Source: RYN-133 sp963754285 (GTDB taxonomy: Bacteria; Actinomycetota; Actinomycetes; Mycobacteriales; Jatrophihabitantaceae). From it: a stretch of DNA of 64,000 nucleotides. Shown piece by piece: positions 34,409 to 43,807 of this stretch (position 1 is the first letter of the stretch; every line of letters starts with the position of its first letter). The stretch lies in contig CAVWFN010000004.1 in the NCBI GenBank assembly GCA_963754285.1, forward strand, positions 1 through 64,000, read 5' to 3'. The notes under the pieces are model-generated. The model saw only the letters and a program-made list of their open reading frames with translations, was not told where the DNA came from and searched no databases. Made by a program: the position numbers and the translations under genes.

Positions 34409-35407
34409 TCAGCCGCGCCGCTCGCTGTCCAAGGACGACATGAGCGCGTCCGGATAACGCGACCCCGCGACGGCATCGGCGGGCAGCACGCGGTCGATGT
34501 CGGCGAGGTCGTCCGCGGTCAGTGTCGCCGCCAGCGCATCGACGGCCGGCTGCACGCGGGCAGCCTTCTTCATCCCGACGAGCGGGACGACGTCGCTGCC
34601 CTGTGCGGCGACCCAGGCGATCGCCAGTTGCGCGACGGTCAGCTCGTGTCGCGCGGCGATGGCCTCGAGTCCGGCGACGAGCTGCAGGTTGTGGTCGAGG
34701 TTGTCGCCCTGGAACCGCGGCCAGGCCGCGTGCACGTCGTCGGCCTGGAACTCTTGTCGCGAGGAGCCGATCAGCCCACGCGACAGCACTCCGTACGCAG
34801 TGATGCCGATGCCGAGTTCGCGGCAGGTGTCGAGGATGTCGTCCTCGATGCCTCGGGTGAGTACCGAGTACTCGATCTGCAGATCACTGATCGGATGCAC
34901 GGCCGCGGCGCGGCGGATCGTCTGCGACCCGACCTCCGACAGCCCGATGTGCCGCACCCGACCGCGCTCGATCTGCTCGGCGATCGCGCCGACCGTCTCT
35001 TCGATCGGAACATCCGGGTCGAGTCGGCCCGGACGGTAGATGTCGATGTGATCGACGCCGAGCCGGTTGAGCGAGTACGCGAGGAAGTTGGCCACCGCTG
35101 CAGGACGTCCGTCGAAGCCCAAGAACCTGCCGTCGGGGTCGCGCATGCCGCCGAACTTCACGCTCAGCAGGTAGTCGTCGCGATCACGTCCGTCGAGGGC
35201 GCGGTGCAGCAGCAGTTCGTTGTGCCCCATGCCGTAGAAATCGCCGGTGTCGAGCAGCGTGATGCCGGCATCGAGCGCGGTGTGGATCGTGCGGATGCTC
35301 TCGTCCTCGTCGGCATCGCCGTATGCACCGGACATGCCCATGCAGCCGAGCCCGAGGGCGCTCACTGTCGGTCCGGTGGTACCGAGGGTTGCAGTTCGTA
35401 TCGTCAT
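34409..35407 (-). CDS. Aldo/keto reductase (AKR, YajO/IolS-like)
   Basis: The 332-residue protein has MTIRTATLGTTGPTVSALGL, catalytic LLDTGDFYGMGHNE (Asp, Tyr), VKFGGMRD (Lys) and DIYRPGRLDPDV. In the last motif the usual catalytic His is replaced by Arg in YRPGRLD, an unusual substitution that I can see but not interpret functionally. NADPH-site residues (AYGVLSRGL, VGMKKAARVQPAVDAL) are present. It is divergent from an XRE regulator of the MmyB class, which often controls such neighbouring oxidoreductase genes. Confidence 0.88.
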   Translation of the reverse strand: MTIRTATLGTTGPTVSALGLGCMGMSGAYGDADEDESIRTIHTALDAGITLLDTGDFYGMGHNELLLHRALDGRDRDDYLLSVKFGGMRDPDGRFLGFDGRPAAVANFLAYSLNRLGVDHIDIYRPGRLDPDVPIEETVGAIAEQIERGRVRHIGLSEVGSQTIRRAAAVHPISDLQIEYSVLTRGIEDDILDTCRELGIGITAYGVLSRGLIGSSRQEFQADDVHAAWPRFQGDNLDHNLQLVAGLEAIAARHELTVAQLAIAWVAAQGSDVVPLVGMKKAARVQPAVDALAATLTADDLADIDRVLPADAVAGSRYPDALMSSLDSERRG

Positions 35408-35509
35408 GACGTCCACACTGCCCTCGTACGGCACGGCGCGGCAGGCACCAGCGCTCCCAGGGATCGCCGCTCCCTGGATAGTCGTCGCGCGGCGAGGCAC
35501 TGTGGAGGG

Positions 35510-36355
35510 ATGGACCGCGCTGCTCTCGCCGACCTGCTGCGCAACCGCCGCGAGCGGCTCGACCCGGCCGATGTCGGACTGCCGCCCGGACGTCGGCGCC
35601 GCACGCCCGGTCTGCGTCGCGACGAGGTCGCCGCTCTCGCCGCCATCTCGACCGACTACTACACGCGCCTCGAACAACGCCGCGGCCCGCACCCGTCCCC
35701 CGCGGTCTTGACTGCTCTCGCGCGCGCCCTGCGCCTGACCGAGGACGAGCGTGATCACCTGTTCCATCTGGCCGGGCAGCCCGCTCCGGAGCGCCGCACC
35801 ACCGGCGCGCACGTCAGCCCGGGCGTCTTGTACCTGCTCGATCGGCTCACCGACACCCCGGCCTTCGTGATCGACGACCTCGGCGCGCTGCTCGTCCAGA
35901 ACCGGATGTCGAAGCTGGTGTCGGGTGACCAGACCTCGTTCACCGGACGGCGCCGCAACCACACCTGGCGCTGGTTCACCGAACCCGAGAGTCGCGCCCA
36001 CGTCCCCGAGGAGGACTGGGCCGAACACTCACGCACGCATGCCGCCGACCTGCGCGCTGCAGTCGGTCGCCGCGGCAAAGACCCCGAACTCGCCGCGATG
36101 GTCGCCGACCTGCTGACCGCGAGCCCCGAGTTCGCCGCACTGTGGCCCGAGCACGAGGTCGCCGTGCGTAGGTCGGACGCGAAGCGGCTCATCCATCCGG
36201 AGGTCGGCCTGCTCGACCTGTTGTGCGAGCACCTCACGAGCGACGTCGACGGCGCGTCGCTGGTCGTGTTGCACCCACGACCCGGGACGGACTGCCGCGA
36301 GAAGCTCGATCTGCTCGCGGTGATCGGGACGCAGGATCTCAATCCCGTCAGGTGA
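35510..36355 (+). CDS. XRE family regulator with MmyB-like ligand-binding domain
   Basis: The 281-residue protein has an N-terminal helix-turn-helix (LRRDEVAALAAISTDYYTRL, EQRRGPHPSP) and a C-terminal MmyB-like PAS/fatty-acid-binding domain (VLYLLDRLTDTPAFVIDDLG, TWRWFTEPESRA). The ATG at 35510 follows GGAGGG. It is divergent from the aldo/keto reductase with 102 bp between, so it is a likely regulator of that gene (inference). Its stop codon is one base from the convergent ABC ATPase end. Confidence 0.9.
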   Translation: MDRAALADLLRNRRERLDPADVGLPPGRRRRTPGLRRDEVAALAAISTDYYTRLEQRRGPHPSPAVLTALARALRLTEDERDHLFHLAGQPAPERRTTGAHVSPGVLYLLDRLTDTPAFVIDDLGALLVQNRMSKLVSGDQTSFTGRRRNHTWRWFTEPESRAHVPEEDWAEHSRTHAADLRAAVGRRGKDPELAAMVADLLTASPEFAALWPEHEVAVRRSDAKRLIHPEVGLLDLLCEHLTSDVDGASLVVLHPRPGTDCREKLDLLAVIGTQDLNPVR

Positions 36356-36356
36356 C

Positions 36357-37101
36357 TTACAGACGTCCCGACTGCAACGACGCGACTCAGGAATTGTTGG
36401 GTACGTTCCTCGCGCGGGTTCTCGAAGATGTCCTGCGCGCTACCCCGCTCGAGGATCGTGCCGTTGTCGAGGAAGCACACCTGACTCGCCACCTCTTTGG
36501 CGAAGCCCATCTCATGGGTGGCCAGCAACATGGTGAGGCCGCCGTGCGCGAGTTCGCGCACGATCTGCAACACGTCGCCGACGAGTTCCGGGTCGAGAGC
36601 TGCGGTGATCTCGTCGAGCAGCATCACGCGCGGCTGCATCGCCAGCGCGCGCACGATGGCGACGCGCTGTTGCTGGCCGCCCGAGAGGCTGTCGGGGTAC
36701 GCCTTCGCCTTCTCCGCCATACCGACCGAGGTCAGCAACCGCATCGCGCGCTCGACGGCGTCCTTCTTCGACATGCGTTCGATGCGCGTCGGACCGAGCG
36801 TGATGTTGTCGATCACTGACATGTGCGGGAACAGGTTGTAGCTCTGGAACACGATGCCGACGTCACGGCGCAACGCGTTGAGGTCGACGCCGGCGCCGCT
36901 GACGGTGTCGCCGTCGATGCGGATCTCGCCGGCGCTGATGTCCTCGAGCGCGTTGACGCAGCGCAGCAGCGTCGACTTGCCCGACCCGGACGCACCGATC
37001 AGGCAGACCACCTCGTGCCGCTCGACGTTCAGCGAGACGCCCTTGAGCACCTCGTTGTGCCCGAAGGACTTGTGGACGTTGTCGATCTCGAGAAAGGACA
37101 T
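36357..37101 (-). CDS. Polar amino-acid ABC transporter ATPase (frameshift near C-terminus)
   Basis: The ATPase has Walker A IGASGSGKSTLLRCVN, Q-loop VFQSYNLFPHMS, signature SLSGGQQQRVAIVRAL, Walker B VMLLDEITAALD and H-loop LATHEMGFA, of the GlnQ/ArtP subfamily. The open frame runs past the expected end into antisense XRE sequence. Removing one base near 36378 gives the family-type ending FLSRVLQSGRL and TAA at 36357-36359, one base from the convergent gene. A +1 sequence error is likely. Its ATG overlaps the permease stop. Confidence 0.9.
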
Positions 37102-38197
37102 CAGCGTTGCCCCCGCCGCCGCGCGTCGCGGTTGATCAGATAGTCGACGAAGCGCGCCTGCGGGATCGTGATGATGATGAAGAACAGCGGCTGCCAAGGT
37201 CACCGGGGAGAGGTTGAACAGCTTGCTCTGCCACAACGTCGACGTCAGCGACGACCTCGGCGATGCTTGCCGTCGACAGCAGCGCGGTGTCCTTCTGCAG
37301 GCTGATGAAGTCGTTGAGCAGCGGCGGGATGACCCTTCGCACCGCCTGCGGCACCAGCACCGTCCGCAGCGTCTGGGTGTAGCTGAGGCCGAGCGATCGC
37401 GCTGCGGCGCTCTGGCTCGGATGGATCGACGCGAGCCCGGCGCGGTAGACCTCGGCGACGTAGGCCGAGTAGGTCATCGACAGGGCGAGAATGCCCAGCC
37501 ACACCGGGTCCCATTTTGCCGTCGACGGAAACGCGAGCGGGACACCGAACACGATCAGCAGGATCGTGACGATCGCCGGGATGGCGCGGAAGATGTCGCA
37601 ATACACCAGCGCGATCAGGCGCAGCGGTGCGCCGGCCCGTCCTGGCAGCATGCGCATGATCGCGAGCAGCAGACCGAACGCGAGCACGAAGATCTGGGCG
37701 ACGACTGCAGCCCAGACGTTCGTCCAGAACGCGTGGATCATCTCCGAGAACGAGAGCCGCCAGGCATGGGCCTGGAAGAACGTCTGGACGATGCCGCCGG
37801 CATTCGCGAACGCCATGAGCAGGACGCCTGCCACGATGATCGCGGCGGTGGCGTATCCCATCGCGATCAACGCTTCTTCGCGCCCCGCAGCCGCAGATCG
37901 CCGTGCATCGACCAGCTTGTCGTTGCCCAGCAGCGCGGTCCGCTTCCTCGCTGCGGCGAAGGACCGCAGCGTCGGCCACAGCGGATACAGCGCTCCGAGG
38001 ACGAGCAAGCCGCCGACAAGTGTCGCCGGGAAGTTGTCCTTGTTGTAGTCGCGCAGCCGCGTCATGACGACAACCATCAGCGCGACGCCTACGGCCGTGA
38101 AGAGCAGGCCGATGACGGCGACGCCGATGACCGGCCGCGGTTTACTCGGGGCTGGTGCGGCCTGTATCTCCTGGCTGACGAGATCCGCGGCGGTCAT
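37101..38197 (-). CDS. Polar amino-acid ABC transporter permease (two frameshifts near C-terminus)
   Basis: The permease starts MTAADLVSQEIQAAPAP and has two extra N-terminal helices before the transport domain (GLLLAIMRMLPGRAG, EVYRAGLASIHPSQSAAARS, the EAA-like segment, and VLVPQAVRRVIPPLLNDFIS). Removing one base near 37246 and one near 37191 restores the family-type ending (WQSKLFNLSPVTLA, then FIIITIPQARFVDYLINRD) and a TGA at 37101-37103 overlapping the ATPase start. It functions with the SBP and ATPase to import glutamate-, arginine- or similar amino acids. Confidence 0.87.
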
Positions 38198-38204
38198 CGT
38201 CCGA

Positions 38205-39065
38205 TTACTTGATCGTCCAGACCGGCACCGAGGACGGGTCGCCGCCGAATGCGGGTCCGAGGTAGGTCTTGGACAGCGTGTTGAGTGTGCCGTCCTTGAG
38301 CATGGTCTGGATGCCCTGGTCGAGCGCCTTCTCGTTCGCCGAGCCCTTGGGATAGATCGCGCCGTACTTCTCACCGGTCTTGTACTGGCCGGCCACCTCG
38401 AGCTTGCCACCGGTCGCCTTGGCCTCGGCGAGCACGATCGCGGTGTCGAGGAAGGCGGCATCGACCTGGCCGGACAGCACGCCTTGGTAGAGCGTCTGCG
38501 AGTTCGGATAGATGTGCGTGTGGCACTTCAGCTTGTCCTGGATGAAGGGGACCGAGGTCGTGCCGGAGTAGGCCGCACAGGACTTCTCGTTGATGTTGTC
38601 GGCCGTGACGCCCGCGCCCTTCTTGGTGAGGACGCCGATGTTCGAGTCGAAGTAGGGGGTCGAGAAGTCGACGACCTTGGCACGCTCGGCAGTGATCGAG
38701 ATTTCGGCCAGCGCGATGTCGAAGCTGTTCGTGCGGCCGGCGACGAGCTGGTCGAACGAGACGTTCTTGACAGTCACCGACGACAGGCCGGCCATGTTGG
38801 CCAGCTCGGCGCCCATGCAGTACTCGTAGCCGCTCTTGATCGACTGAGGAGTCGTGCCGTTCCACCAGCCCTGGGCGGGCAGCGTCGTCTCGACCGTCAG
38901 CGTTCCCGACGTGACCGGCTTGATCGAGATGCTGTTCTTCTTGCTCGTGATCTTGCAGTCGCCGAAGCCGGAGCCCGATCCCCCGCCGCTCGAACTGCAT
39001 GCTGCTGTCATTGTCAGCGTCAACGCGCCGGCAGCTGCGATGGCCAAGGATCGCCTGATACGCAT
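38205..39065 (-). CDS. Polar amino-acid ABC transporter substrate-binding lipoprotein
   Basis: The 286-residue protein has signal peptide MRIRRSLAIAAAGALTLT and lipobox TAAC (ACSSSGGG). The family-3 solute-binding fold follows (FDIALAEISITAERAKVVDF, then STPYFDSNIGVL; AYSGTTSVPFIQDKL; QVDAAFLDTAIVLAEAKATG). It is the first gene of the SBP-permease-ATPase operon. ATG 39065 is used; the longer open frame is unsupported. Confidence 0.92.
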   Translation of the reverse strand: MRIRRSLAIAAAGALTLTMTAACSSSGGGSGSGFGDCKITSKKNSISIKPVTSGTLTVETTLPAQGWWNGTTPQSIKSGYEYCMGAELANMAGLSSVTVKNVSFDQLVAGRTNSFDIALAEISITAERAKVVDFSTPYFDSNIGVLTKKGAGVTADNINEKSCAAYSGTTSVPFIQDKLKCHTHIYPNSQTLYQGVLSGQVDAAFLDTAIVLAEAKATGGKLEVAGQYKTGEKYGAIYPKGSANEKALDQGIQTMLKDGTLNTLSKTYLGPAFGGDPSSVPVWTIK

Positions 39066-39185
39066 GAAATGCCCCACTTGTCCTATCGGTTCGACGGTCG
39101 TGTTTCGGTCAGGCTGGCCGTACGCACCGACAGAGTCAAGGACATCGTCGATCACGATTTCGACGTGTCCTTCTACATTGGGTCC

Positions 39186-39998
39186 GTGGACGTCGCGAGG
39201 GACGCGATCGATCTGGCAGCGCTGATCGCTGATACCAGGCGGCGCGGCGCGCGCTGGTCGATCTCGCTGCGGCGTGGCGACGGCCGCGAATCGCTCGCCG
39301 AGTACTGCGCTCACGACCTGGTCCGGACGGCGAGCGTCGCCAAGATCTTCGTTCTGATGGAGTTGGCGTCGAGGTTGTCCGACGGCGTGATCGATGCGGA
39401 TCAGCTTCTCGACCGGCGTCGGGTCGACGCGGTGTCCGACTCAGGACTGTGGCACGCCATGCGTACAGATTCGCTGCCGGTCGCCGACGTCGCCCTCTTG
39501 ATCGGTGCGGTGAGCGACAACTGGGCGACGAATGTCGCTCTGGATCTGTGCGGGCTCGAGACCGTGCAGGCGCTGGCCCGCACTGTCGCGCCGGGCGGGT
39601 CGATGCTCAACGACTACGTGCGTACGACCCGTCCCGCCGGTGTTCCGCCGACAGTGAGCGTGGGCTGCGCACACGACTGGGTCGACATCATGCAGCGGCT
39701 GTACGCCGAGCGCTCCCCCGTCCTGGACTGGCTCGCGCACAACACCGACCTGTCGATGGTGGCCGGCGCGTTCGACCTCGATCCGCTCGCACACGACGTC
39801 GACGATCTCGGCTTGCGGCTCTGGCACAAGACGGGGACGGACGACGGGGTGCGGGCCGACGTCGGGGTGGTCGCGTCCGCGAACGCGGTCGTGTCATACG
39901 CGGTCTTGTGCAACTGGCCGGATGACGATGCCGCTACTCGGCGCGCGGTGCTGCAGGCAATGCGGGCGATCGGCGACGCGATCAGGATGCTGCTCTGA
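39186..39998 (+). CDS. Class A beta-lactamase-fold serine hydrolase, cytoplasmic
   Basis: The 270-residue protein has the three active-site motifs of the serine beta-lactamase/PBP fold: SVAK (RTASVAKIFVLME), SDN (GAVSDNWATNVALD) and KTG (LWHKTGTDDG). There is no signal peptide, and I see no ExxLN omega-loop Glu of class A enzymes in the region between SDN and KTG. That makes true antibiotic hydrolysis uncertain; an esterase or peptidase role is possible. GTG 39186 is chosen (VDVARDAIDLAALIADTRRR). It is divergent from the amino-acid SBP gene. Confidence 0.82.
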   Translation: MDVARDAIDLAALIADTRRRGARWSISLRRGDGRESLAEYCAHDLVRTASVAKIFVLMELASRLSDGVIDADQLLDRRRVDAVSDSGLWHAMRTDSLPVADVALLIGAVSDNWATNVALDLCGLETVQALARTVAPGGSMLNDYVRTTRPAGVPPTVSVGCAHDWVDIMQRLYAERSPVLDWLAHNTDLSMVAGAFDLDPLAHDVDDLGLRLWHKTGTDDGVRADVGVVASANAVVSYAVLCNWPDDDAATRRAVLQAMRAIGDAIRMLL

Positions 39999-40001
39999 CC
40001 T

Positions 40002-41021
40002 TCAGAGGTCGCGGGCGAGCTCGCGCAGAGTTGTGCCGACCGATTGTGCGCGCGCGGCGCGGTAGCCCGTACCCGCCCAGAGGTTGACGTCCTCGGGTTC
40101 GCCGTCGGCTGCAGCGGCCTTGCGGATGGGGCTGGTCAGATGGTGCAGCGCGGGATAGCCGGCCGGTGCGTGCGCGTCGTGCGCGTCGGTGAATCGGTTG
40201 CGCAGGGCGCGGGCCGGCCGTCCGGTGAACGCTCTTGTCACGATGGTGTCGCCGCGATCTGCGCCGGTGAGTGCTCTGCGATATGCAGCGGACGTGCCCG
40301 CCTCGGGCGCGAGCAACAGCACCGTCCCGACCATGACTGCACTCACGCCAGCGTCGATGACTGCCTTGACCTGCGCCGGATCGCTGATGCCCCCGGCCGC
40401 GATCGTGGGCAGGCCGACGTCGATCTCGCGCAGCAGGTCGAGAAGGGGTCGCTCGGGCGGGATGCGCTCGGGGGTCAGCGTCCCCGAATGTCCGCCGGCC
40501 GCCGGTGCTTGGACGGCGAGCGCGTCGACTCCCGCGGCGACGGCTTGGCGCGCCTCGTCCAACGAGGTCACGGTCTGCACGAGCGTGCTCCCGGCGCGGC
40601 GCAGCGCCTTCAGCGCGTCGTCCGTGGGTATGCCGAACGTGAACGACACGATCGGGACCGGCTTCGAGACGAGCAGATCGATCTTGTCGCGCCACGAGTC
40701 GTCGTCCTCACGCGGGACTTCGGGGAGGTCGACCCCGTAGCGGTCGGCTTCGTCGTGGAGTGCAGCTCGATACGCGTCGTACGCGGCGGCGTCGACAGGC
40801 ACCGGATTGGGCGCGAACAGGTTCACTCCGAAGGTGGCGGTCAGCGCACTGACGGTGTCGATCTGTCCTTCGAGCTGCTCGGCGGTCTTGTAGCCGCCGG
40901 CGAGAAAGCCGAGAGCACCGGCGTGGGCGGCGCCGACCACGAACTCCGGCGTGCTCGGTCCGCCCGCCATCGGCGCGGCGATGATCGGCAGTTGCGCGCC
41001 GAGTTCACTGGTGATGTGCAT
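40002..41021 (-). CDS. Nitronate monooxygenase (FMN-dependent)
   Basis: The 339-residue TIM-barrel protein starts MHITSELGAQLPIIAAPMAG and has FLAGGYKTAEQLEGQI, VSFTFGIPTD, the active-site His in APAAGGHSGTLTPE and phosphate-binding IAAGGISDPAQVKAVIDAG plus VMVGTVLLLAPEA. These match the NMO/2-nitropropane dioxygenase family, which oxidises alkyl nitronates. ATG 41021 is used. The frame stays open upstream into the tRNA-Tyr gene, which is not coding. Confidence 0.93.
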   Translation of the reverse strand: MHITSELGAQLPIIAAPMAGGPSTPEFVVGAAHAGALGFLAGGYKTAEQLEGQIDTVSALTATFGVNLFAPNPVPVDAAAYDAYRAALHDEADRYGVDLPEVPREDDDSWRDKIDLLVSKPVPIVSFTFGIPTDDALKALRRAGSTLVQTVTSLDEARQAVAAGVDALAVQAPAAGGHSGTLTPERIPPERPLLDLLREIDVGLPTIAAGGISDPAQVKAVIDAGVSAVMVGTVLLLAPEAGTSAAYRRALTGADRGDTIVTRAFTGRPARALRNRFTDAHDAHAPAGYPALHHLTSPIRKAAAADGEPEDVNLWAGTGYRAARAQSVGTTLRELARDL

Positions 41022-41023
41022 GG

Positions 41024-41105
41024 TGGCGGGTGTTGGGTTCGAACCAACGTAGGCTGAGCCGGCGGTTTTACAGACCGCTCCCTTTGACCACTCGGGCAAC
41101 CCGCC
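41024..41105 (-). tRNA. tRNA-Tyr (GTA)
   Basis: An 82-nt class II tRNA: acceptor GGCGGGT pairs with ACCCGCC, anticodon loop CTGTAAA gives GTA, the variable arm is long, and the T-loop is GGTTCGAACCC. CCA is not encoded. It ends 3 bp upstream of the nitronate monooxygenase start. Confidence 0.96.
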
Positions 41106-41186
41106 AGGGACGCGCCAAGAACGCTCGGGAAATGTTACCGGACTAGGTTGGACGGGTTAGCCCGCCGTCCGCAGGAGGTAGCCCCG

Positions 41187-41678
41187 ATGGCCGACTCGTC
41201 CTTCGACGTCGTCAGCAAGATCGACCGTCAAGAGGTCGACAATGCACTCAACCAGGCAGCCAAAGAGGTGTCGCAGCGCTTCGACTTCCGCGGCACGAAC
41301 GCGTCCATCGAGTGGGCGGGCGAGCTCGGCGTGACCGTCAAGGCCGACACCGAGGAGCGCGCGAAGGCCGCCCTCGACGTGTTCAAGGACAAGCTGGTCA
41401 AGCGCTCGATCTCGCTCAAGGCGCTCGACGCGGGTGAGCCGAAGGCGTCCGGCAAGCAGTACGTGATCGCGTCCACGCTCAAGCAGGGCATCGGTCAGGA
41501 CGAGGCGAAGAAGATCGCGAAGCTGGTCCGCGACGAGGGCCCGCGCGGGGTGCAGGCGCAGATCCAGGGCGACCAGCTGCGCGTGTCCGGCAAGAAGCGC
41601 GACGACCTGCAGGCCGTGCAGCAACTGCTGCGCGGCGCCGACCTCGACGTGGCGCTGCAGTTCACCAACTACCGCTGA
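41187..41678 (+). CDS. yajQ: YajQ family cyclic-di-GMP/nucleotide-binding protein
   Basis: The 163-residue protein reads MADSSFDVVSKIDRQEVDNA and includes RFDFRGTNASIEW and QLRVSGKKRDDLQAVQQLLR, the YajQ (UPF0234) family with two ferredoxin-like lobes. YajQ proteins bind c-di-GMP or nucleic acid. A strong AGGAGG lies at 41173-41178, and a single-gene unit is likely. Confidence 0.95.
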   Translation: MADSSFDVVSKIDRQEVDNALNQAAKEVSQRFDFRGTNASIEWAGELGVTVKADTEERAKAALDVFKDKLVKRSISLKALDAGEPKASGKQYVIASTLKQGIGQDEAKKIAKLVRDEGPRGVQAQIQGDQLRVSGKKRDDLQAVQQLLRGADLDVALQFTNYR

Positions 41679-41685
41679 CGCAGGC

Positions 41686-42414
41686 TCACTTCGGCTTGTC
41701 GATGATGAAGCCGACGTTGTTGTACGCGGCGGTCAGCCGGCCGCGCGAAACCGCGGCGATGCCACGCAGGACGAACTCGACGGGCTTGGCGAGGACTCCG
41801 AACACGCGCAGATAGAAGTTCGTGGCGTACGAGTCCACAACCACGAACCCGTGCCGATCGGCCCAGTTGCGCAGTCCACGCGCGCTGACGACGTCGTCGT
41901 ACACGGTCGGGTAGGGCGCGTAGCCGGGCTTTCCGGCATTCGGCTTGCGCTCGATGTAGCGCTTGTACCAGACGTGCATTCGGTGCGGTGAGTGCTTGAC
42001 GAGGAACCCGAACACCGAATCGCCGTCCGGCACGCGCACGATCAGACGGCCGCCGGGACGCAGCGCGAGCATGAGCCGATCGAGCACCTTCTCGGCACCA
42101 GCCACGTGTTCGAGGACGTAGCTGCAATAGGCGACGTCGAAGGATTCGGCCGGCAGATCCACGTTGCGCAGATCGCCCAGGATGGCCTCGTCCAGGTCGT
42201 GGTGAGTCTCCTTGCGGATCTGCATCCCGACCGCGTCGGTGTCGACTCCGGTGATGTGCAACTTCACGTCGTCGAGCTTGATCAGCCAACGCTTGCCGCA
42301 GCCCGCCTCGAGCACACGCAAGGTGCCGTTGTGCGGAGCACCGGCGACAGCCGAGGTGAGTAACGCAATCTCGTCCGTCGGCTTCTGCAGCTGCCGTGGA
42401 CGCACAGTTTTCAT
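41686..42414 (-). CDS. Class I SAM-dependent methyltransferase
   Basis: The ~242-residue protein has the SAM-binding GxGxG-like motif VLEAGCGKRW and acidic motif II VDTDAVGMQIRKETH, with VLEHVAGAEKVLDRLMLAL and RPGGRLIVRVPD. A C-terminal region (GKPGYAPYPTVYDDVVSARG) resembles methyltransferases in polysaccharide or lipid loci. ATG 42414 is used; ATG 42420 is an alternative. The substrate is unknown. Confidence 0.85.
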   Translation of the reverse strand: MKTVRPRQLQKPTDEIALLTSAVAGAPHNGTLRVLEAGCGKRWLIKLDDVKLHITGVDTDAVGMQIRKETHHDLDEAILGDLRNVDLPAESFDVAYCSYVLEHVAGAEKVLDRLMLALRPGGRLIVRVPDGDSVFGFLVKHSPHRMHVWYKRYIERKPNAGKPGYAPYPTVYDDVVSARGLRNWADRHGFVVVDSYATNFYLRVFGVLAKPVEFVLRGIAAVSRGRLTAAYNNVGFIIDKPK

Positions 42415-42468
42415 GATCATCCGGCCTCCCGGGGGTTGCGAACTTATCACAGCGAAACGGGTCGCCGG

Positions 42469-43326
42469 TCAGTGCCGAAAGCGCGGATCCGTCTTGGCCA
42501 TTGTCTCGAGGCGGGCGATGCGCTTGTCCATCGGCGGGTGGGTCGAGAACAGCGACTTCCCGGCGAACGGGTTGGCGATCATCATCGACGAGGCGGGCTC
42601 GAGGCGCGGGGTCTTCATCAGCGGACGGGCGGCAGTGCCCGCTTCGAGCTTGCGCAGCGCATTCGCGAGGGCCAGCGGGTCGTTCGACAACTCCGCACCC
42701 GACTCGTCGGCCTGGTACTCGCGCGAGCGTGAGATTGCCAGCTGGATCATGCCTGCCGCGATCGGGCCGAGGATCAGCATCAGCAACCCGGCGAACGGGT
42801 TGCGGTCGCGGTCATTGCCGCCGCCGAAGAACATCGCGAAGTTCGCCAGGTACGTGATCGCGGCGGCGATGGTGCCGGCCACCGACGAGATCAGGATGTC
42901 GCGGTTGTACACGTGCGACAGCTCGTGACCGAGGACGGCTCGCAGCTCGCGCTCGGTCAGGAGCTCGAGGATCCCCGCCGTCGCGCACACGGCCGCATGG
43001 CGCGGCGAGCGCCCGGTTGCGAACGCGTTCGGCGCCTCGGTCGGCGAGACGTACAGCCGGGGCATCGGCTGCCGCGCGGTCGTCGCGAGCTCGCGGACGA
43101 TGCGATACATCGCCGGCTGCTCGGCCTCGCTCACCGGCCGCGCCCGCATCGACCGCAGCGCGATCTTGTCCGAGTTGAAGTACGAGAAGGCATTCACCGC
43201 GACGGCGATGCCCAGCCCGAGCAGCAACCCGGACCGCCCGAAGAAGTAGCCGCCCAGCCCCACCAGCAGTGCACTGAGCACGCCGAACAGCACGGCGGTC
43301 CTGAATCCGTTTGCAGCGCTCCTCAC
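42469..43326 (-). CDS. htpX: M48 family zinc metalloprotease HtpX
   Basis: The 285-residue membrane protease has N-terminal helices (TAVLFGVLSALLVGLGGYFF), the zinc site HELSH in AVLGHELSHVYNRDILISSV, two further helices and the third ligand in SREYQADESGAEL. HtpX cleaves misfolded membrane proteins. GTG 43326 is chosen; the open frame above has no family sequence. It is divergent from the carbonic anhydrase gene. Confidence 0.93.
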   Translation of the reverse strand: MRSAANGFRTAVLFGVLSALLVGLGGYFFGRSGLLLGLGIAVAVNAFSYFNSDKIALRSMRARPVSEAEQPAMYRIVRELATTARQPMPRLYVSPTEAPNAFATGRSPRHAAVCATAGILELLTERELRAVLGHELSHVYNRDILISSVAGTIAAAITYLANFAMFFGGGNDRDRNPFAGLLMLILGPIAAGMIQLAISRSREYQADESGAELSNDPLALANALRKLEAGTAARPLMKTPRLEPASSMMIANPFAGKSLFSTHPPMDKRIARLETMAKTDPRFRH

Positions 43327-43378
43327 ATCCGTGTGAACGCGTGAGCGCAGAGCCGCGTTCCCCTGCCACAATCGCCGA

Positions 43379-43807
43379 ATGCTGCCCGCACCGCCCAGCC
43401 GCAGGCTCGCCATCGTCTCTTGTATGGACGCCCGCCTCGACCTCTTCACGGCGTTCGACCTCGAGCTCGGCCAGGCGCACATCCTGCGCAATGCCGGCGG
43501 CCTGGTCACCGACGACGTGCTGCGCTCACTCGCAATCAGCCAGCGCGCGCTCAACACCTGCGAGATCGCGATCGTGCATCACACCCACTGCGGCATGGAC
43601 GGCTTCGACGACATCGGCTTCCGGCTGGAGCTCACCAGCGAGACCGGCGCCGTTCCGAACTGGGACGTGCCCGGCTTCACCGATCTGCGCGCCCAGGTGC
43701 AGCGCAGCGTCGACGCCGTGCGCAACTGCGTGTGGCTGCCACACCGCGACGCCGTCAGCGGTTACATCTACGACGTCGAGACCGACGAGCTTGCCGCGTG
43801 TGACTAG
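43379..43807 (+). CDS. Beta-carbonic anhydrase-like protein (short form)
   Basis: The 142-residue protein has the zinc/active site residues of beta-carbonic anhydrases: Cys15 and Asp17 in VSCMDARLD, and His68/Cys71 in VHHTHCGM. It is about 60-80 residues shorter than classical enzymes and similar in size to the compact Rv1284-type proteins. It could interconvert CO2 and bicarbonate. Its end overlaps the convergent rhodanese gene by 4 bp. Confidence 0.9.
   Translation: MLPAPPSRRLAIVSCMDARLDLFTAFDLELGQAHILRNAGGLVTDDVLRSLAISQRALNTCEIAIVHHTHCGMDGFDDIGFRLELTSETGAVPNWDVPGFTDLRAQVQRSVDAVRNCVWLPHRDAVSGYIYDVETDELAACD

Noticed and set aside
41022..41099. N-terminal extension of nitronate monooxygenase
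   Set aside because: That stretch is the tRNA-Tyr gene on the same strand.
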